This document shows positions 60,694 to 64,000 of a DNA stretch of 64,000 nucleotides, piece after piece. The DNA is taken from NCBI RefSeq assembly GCF_051251125.1, contig NZ_JBPCZL010000001.1. One strand, written 5' to 3'. A program made the translations under genes and the position numbers. The stretch's first letter is position 1. Every line of letters begins with the position of its first letter. The DNA is from Carnimonas bestiolae (lineage in GTDB: Bacteria; Pseudomonadota; Gammaproteobacteria; Pseudomonadales; Halomonadaceae). The notes beneath the pieces were generated by a model. The model worked only from the letters and a program-made list of their open reading frames with translations. It did not search any database and was not told the DNA's origin.

Positions 60694-63174
60694 CTAATCG
60701 TTGTCATCATCCAAGGAATAGGCAATGACATAATCACCTCGTGCAGGCTGACCACGCGAGCCGCTGGCAGTGACCACCACGTACTGCCGGTGAGTGTTCG
60801 GCGACACATAGGACATCGGTGTCGACTGTCCTCCCACGGGTAGGCGAGCTTTCCATACTTCCTTGCCTGTTTCTACATTGTAAGCGCGCAGGTAATGGTC
60901 TTGAGTGCCACTGTAGAAGACCAGACCTCCGCCAGTAGACAACGGCCCACCCATACTAGGCATGCCAAGGGGAACGTGCAGCGGCAGCGGAACGGTATCT
61001 TCGACGGTGCCCGCTGGCTTCTGCCACACTATCTTGCGTGTTTTCAAATCAATTGCAGAGATGGTGCCATAGGGCGGCGCATTACACGGCACCCCAAGCA
61101 CCGAGAAGAAATAGCTGATGTAAGCGCCATATGGAGTGCCAAGCTGCGCCGACAGGCCTACATGGCCGTCGCCACCAACAGAGCTGTCGACGTATTTACG
61201 AGGAATCAGCGTGTTGCTCATCGCGATGCGAGTGTCGTTGATGATCAAGTAATCATTCTTGTGATCGACGGACATTCCGCCCCAGTTCATGCCGCCGGCA
61301 TTGGATGGGTAGATCAGCGATCCTTGCTCGGATTGCGGCGTGAAATCCCCCTCATAGCGCATCTTGCGGAAGGCCACGCGGCACATCAGCTGATCGATCG
61401 GCGAGATACCCCACATGCTGCGCTCAGTGAGCTCGGGGTCACGAATCGCTGGCATGCCAGTCGAATAGGGTTGGGTGGGGCTAGCGCGCTCACCCTCTGG
61501 CAAGTGATCGGTGGGTACCTTGCGCTCTTCCACCGGTCCAATCGGTTTACCGTTGCGGCGGTCAAGCACGAAGATTTCACCGCGCTTGGTTGCCTGCAAC
61601 AGTGCCGGTACTCGCTCGCCCTTGCCGTTAGGAATATCGTAAAGCACAGGGTGAACCGGAACGTCGTAGTCCCACAGGTCGTGGTGAACCGTCTGGAACT
61701 TCCAGCGTTCACGGCCAGTGTGAATATCCACCGCCACAACCGAGGAATTGTACTTGTCGCTCGCCTCGCTGCGCTCGCCGCCCCAATAATCTGGCGTGGC
61801 ATTGCCCAGCGGCAGGTAAACCAGCCCCAGTCTTGCATCAACGGTGGGGAACGCCCATACGTTCGGCGTGCCACGGGTGTAGGTTTCCCCCTTCGGCGGG
61901 GTGGTATGAATATCGGGATTGCCCAGGTCCCATGCCCACACCAGCTTACCGGTATCAGCGTCGTAGGCTCTAACGACTCCAGACGGCTCGCCAACAGAAT
62001 GGTTGTCCAGTACCCAGCCAGAAATGATCACCAGCCCATTGTCGACCACCGTAGGACCAGAGGTTTGCATGTAGAACCCTGGGGTTATTTCGCCCATGTT
62101 CTCTTTGAGATCGACTTCACCGTTGTTGCCAAATGCGTCGCAGCGCTTGCCGTTGCCAGCGTCCAAAGCAATGATGCGGGCGTCCATGGTGCCCATGTAG
62201 ATACGGCGCCGACACATGGCGGAGTCATCGCCTTGAGCATTCGGCTGTGAGTGAGAAGGCGTTTGAGCGGCGCTTTCCGACGACGCAGATGAGCTGCCGG
62301 CATCGCGTGACTGATAGGTATTTTTCGACAGATCGGCGTAGCCCAGCGAGCGGCAGCGATACCAGATTGGCGGCGCTTCTGCCTTCGAGTCGAAGGTCCA
62401 ACGCTGTTTTCCACTATCGGCGTCCAACGCGAAAACGCGGTCATGCGGTGAACAGGTAAACACCGTATCACCCACTTGCAGCGGCGTATTCTGATCTTCT
62501 GCACCTTCCGTCGCGATATCGCCGGTGCGAAACTTCCACGCGACCTTCAGCTTGCTTACGTTATCGATGTTGATCTGATCGTAGGGAACATACGAATTTC
62601 GATCGTCCGTGCCGCCATAGCCCGTCCAATCTTTCATGTGATCGGCGCTATCAGCACGCTGCCCCTCTTCGACGCGATCAGATGCGTTGAGCGGCTTCTT
62701 GAACGCCTCATTTGCATCGCTGATCTTGTGCTCAACAAAGAGTTGCGCGAAGACAATGATAGCGACCACCGTAAAGATGACTGCCACACTCCCCCATAAC
62801 CGCCACGCAGCGCGACGGCCGCCATGTTTATCTTCGGTCTGGAAAGGCGTTGCCAGCGCGATGACGACGCCGCTGACGAGCGGTTCGAAAATACGAGGGA
62901 ACAGCATCCAGAAGTGTGCGCCCACCTCCCAGAATGCCCAGATAAGGGTAGCGATCACCCAGGCTAAATAGATCAGCGATCCTGTTTTACGCCCCAGCGC
63001 AAACAGCACCCCTGCAATGAGGATGACCACACCGGAGATCAGGTAGTAGTAACTTCCACCTTCTGCCGCTAGTTCGCTTCCCCACCATAAGAACGCGGCG
63101 ACCTTCAGTATTAACAGCAGGCAGATAACTGCGACGACCAGTTTCAGCCCCCATGAACGCTTTTGTTCCTTCAT
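60694..63174 (-). CDS. membrane-bound PQQ-dependent dehydrogenase (glucose/quinate/shikimate family)
   Basis: An 826-residue quinoprotein. The first 140 or so residues carry about five membrane helices that pass electrons to ubiquinone; the rest is an eight-bladed beta-propeller in the periplasm that binds PQQ. Blade motifs such as GKQRWTFDSKAEAP, GKLVWAWDLGNPDIHTTPPK, TVHHDLWDYDVPVHPVL and GKEVWKARLPVGGQSTPMSY are visible. A Ser/Gln-rich insertion (SSSASSESAAQTPSHS) interrupts an early blade. It oxidises aldoses or quinate/shikimate; which one is not clear, so no symbol is given. The ATG at 63174 has GGTGG at seven bases; an earlier ATG (63207) lacks a site. PQQ biosynthesis genes are not in the window. 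Confidence 0.92.
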   Translation of the reverse strand: MKEQKRSWGLKLVVAVICLLLILKVAAFLWWGSELAAEGGSYYYLISGVVILIAGVLFALGRKTGSLIYLAWVIATLIWAFWEVGAHFWMLFPRIFEPLVSGVVIALATPFQTEDKHGGRRAAWRLWGSVAVIFTVVAIIVFAQLFVEHKISDANEAFKKPLNASDRVEEGQRADSADHMKDWTGYGGTDDRNSYVPYDQINIDNVSKLKVAWKFRTGDIATEGAEDQNTPLQVGDTVFTCSPHDRVFALDADSGKQRWTFDSKAEAPPIWYRCRSLGYADLSKNTYQSRDAGSSSASSESAAQTPSHSQPNAQGDDSAMCRRRIYMGTMDARIIALDAGNGKRCDAFGNNGEVDLKENMGEITPGFYMQTSGPTVVDNGLVIISGWVLDNHSVGEPSGVVRAYDADTGKLVWAWDLGNPDIHTTPPKGETYTRGTPNVWAFPTVDARLGLVYLPLGNATPDYWGGERSEASDKYNSSVVAVDIHTGRERWKFQTVHHDLWDYDVPVHPVLYDIPNGKGERVPALLQATKRGEIFVLDRRNGKPIGPVEERKVPTDHLPEGERASPTQPYSTGMPAIRDPELTERSMWGISPIDQLMCRVAFRKMRYEGDFTPQSEQGSLIYPSNAGGMNWGGMSVDHKNDYLIINDTRIAMSNTLIPRKYVDSSVGGDGHVGLSAQLGTPYGAYISYFFSVLGVPCNAPPYGTISAIDLKTRKIVWQKPAGTVEDTVPLPLHVPLGMPSMGGPLSTGGGLVFYSGTQDHYLRAYNVETGKEVWKARLPVGGQSTPMSYVSPNTHRQYVVVTASGSRGQPARGDYVIAYSLDDDND

Positions 63175-63514
63175 TTTTTTTCCACCGTTACGATTCCCTT
63201 GCAACATGATTTGACGCTTTTTTTAGTCGCCGCACACGCGAAGACCTGTAGATGCGCGACTCAGAAGCACCTTATTGCGAGCGTTACCTATCAACGCCTG
63301 CATGTCGGACCAGCGTTACATCATCAAGTGTAGCCAATGCTAAGAATCATGTTGGAATAAGTGCCGCTGTGGTGGGGGTTGTAGCGCGATGGAGTGTGGG
63401 AATCAGCATTTACGTCGAATGGATATAAATTTTTTCCACGATGCGACCGATACTAATAATCGCTATTCGACGTAATAGCAGTGACATCAATCCTATAATA
63501 GAGAGAGATACGCC
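63175..63514. promoter_or_regulatory. divergent intergenic region
   Basis: About 340 bases between the PQQ dehydrogenase and alpha/beta hydrolase starts. No gene is supported. Promoters for both must lie here; no operator was recognised. Confidence 0.45.
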
Positions 63515-64000
63515 ATGAGCACTTATCCACTAGATGCACAACGCCTTAAAGATAGCCGTCAGCAAGAAGAACGGCCTAACTTTGCTACCAACGGTCAGCA
63601 GAAGATCGCCTATTTCGAATACGGCCCCTCCGCCGACGAGGCCCCCACGGTGGTAATCACTGGCGGCTGGCCATGGAACAGCAGCCGCCACGTGCACTTT
63701 GCCCTGCGTCTGGCTGGTCTGGGCCTGCACGTGATTCGCTACGATCAGCGTGGCTCGGGCGCGAGTTCGCACCCACATGGCGTGGATGCCTACTCGATGC
63801 CAAACCTTGCAGAAGATCTGGGTGCTGTCCTTGATGCTGCCACTCCCAAGGACAAGAAAGTCTATATCTTCGGTGAAGCCTGGGGCCCCTTCATTGGCTG
63901 TGAATACACCAACATCAACCCCGATCGCATTGCGTCGATCATCTCGGTGGGTGGCCCCAGTCTTGACGTTGGCTTCGGTACGTTGGTTCGCCTTACCAAA
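63515..64000 (+). CDS. alpha/beta hydrolase, N-terminal part (cut by window end)
   Basis: The first 162 residues of an alpha/beta hydrolase, open to the window end. The start ATG at 63515 (MSTYPLDAQRLKDSRQQEER) has GAGAGA upstream. The sequence shows the oxyanion-loop region VVITGGWPWNSSRHVHFALR, the RYDQRGSGASS strand-turn typical of proline iminopeptidase-like enzymes, and a nucleophile-elbow region FGEAWGPFIG. That elbow has Ala-Trp-Gly where Gly-x-Ser-x-Gly is usual, so the expected nucleophile serine appears replaced. The catalytic Asp and His are beyond the edge. The substrate is unknown. Confidence 0.8.
   Translation, partial: MSTYPLDAQRLKDSRQQEERPNFATNGQQKIAYFEYGPSADEAPTVVITGGWPWNSSRHVHFALRLAGLGLHVIRYDQRGSGASSHPHGVDAYSMPNLAEDLGAVLDAATPKDKKVYIFGEAWGPFIGCEYTNINPDRIASIISVGGPSLDVGFGTLVRLTK

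Noticed and set aside
60895..62250. 451-codon plus-strand frame opposite the PQQ dehydrogenase
   Set aside because: The minus strand carries the clear quinoprotein motifs; this frame matches nothing.

Overview
The window looks like chromosomal DNA of a gammaproteobacterium, most likely of the Halomonadaceae or a close relative. This is inferred from the moderately high GC content and from the housekeeping genes, whose products (NrdA, NudE, RppH, Hsp33, Hsp15, Tex, GshA, DsbB, ProQ family) are of gammaproteobacterial type. I cannot name the genus from sequence alone. No rRNA, tRNA, CRISPR array, transposase or prophage gene was recognised.

Layout. 1-5.8 kb: the tail of a DASS-type anion transporter, malate:quinone oxidoreductase, a prolyl oligopeptidase and cardiolipin synthase. 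5.8-14.5 kb: a gene-poor stretch, then a contact-dependent inhibition (two-partner secretion) locus on the minus strand. It comprises a CdiB-like outer membrane transporter, a compact 1710-residue CdiA-like exoprotein ending in a type-17-like toxin domain, and an overlapping immunity gene closed by a terminator. 14.8-21 kb: TrhO, then a plus-strand operon for the lower mevalonate pathway (mevalonate kinase, diphosphomevalonate decarboxylase, phosphomevalonate kinase, type 2 IPP isomerase) followed by a thioesterase. This pathway is unusual for a gammaproteobacterium, and the gene order is that of Gram-positive cocci.

21-34 kb: aldo/keto reductase, GNAT acetyltransferase, HemB, a DksA/TraR zinc-finger protein, a secreted Ser/Ala-rich protein, a 45-residue orphan ORF with its own ribosome-binding site and terminator, an AaeXAB-like efflux operon, a ProQ/FinO protein, the lgt-thyA-folA operon, RppH and a HAD phosphatase. 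34-47.5 kb: DsbB, GshA, Tex, PckA, the class Ia ribonucleotide reductase operon nrdA-nrdB-yfaE behind an NrdR-like box, Hsp33/Hsp15 and NudE.

47.7-64 kb: an accessory metabolic region. It holds a creatinase-like M24 hydrolase with degenerate metal ligands; an aldehyde dehydrogenase, MFS and SDR gene set; an HlyD plus double-length ABC-2 permease exporter with no ATPase beside it; a family III CoA-transferase of permuted domain order; a 3-hydroxyacyl-CoA/carnitine-type dehydrogenase; a membrane-bound PQQ dehydrogenase; and the start of an alpha/beta hydrolase cut by the window edge. Substrates in this last region cannot be assigned from sequence alone.
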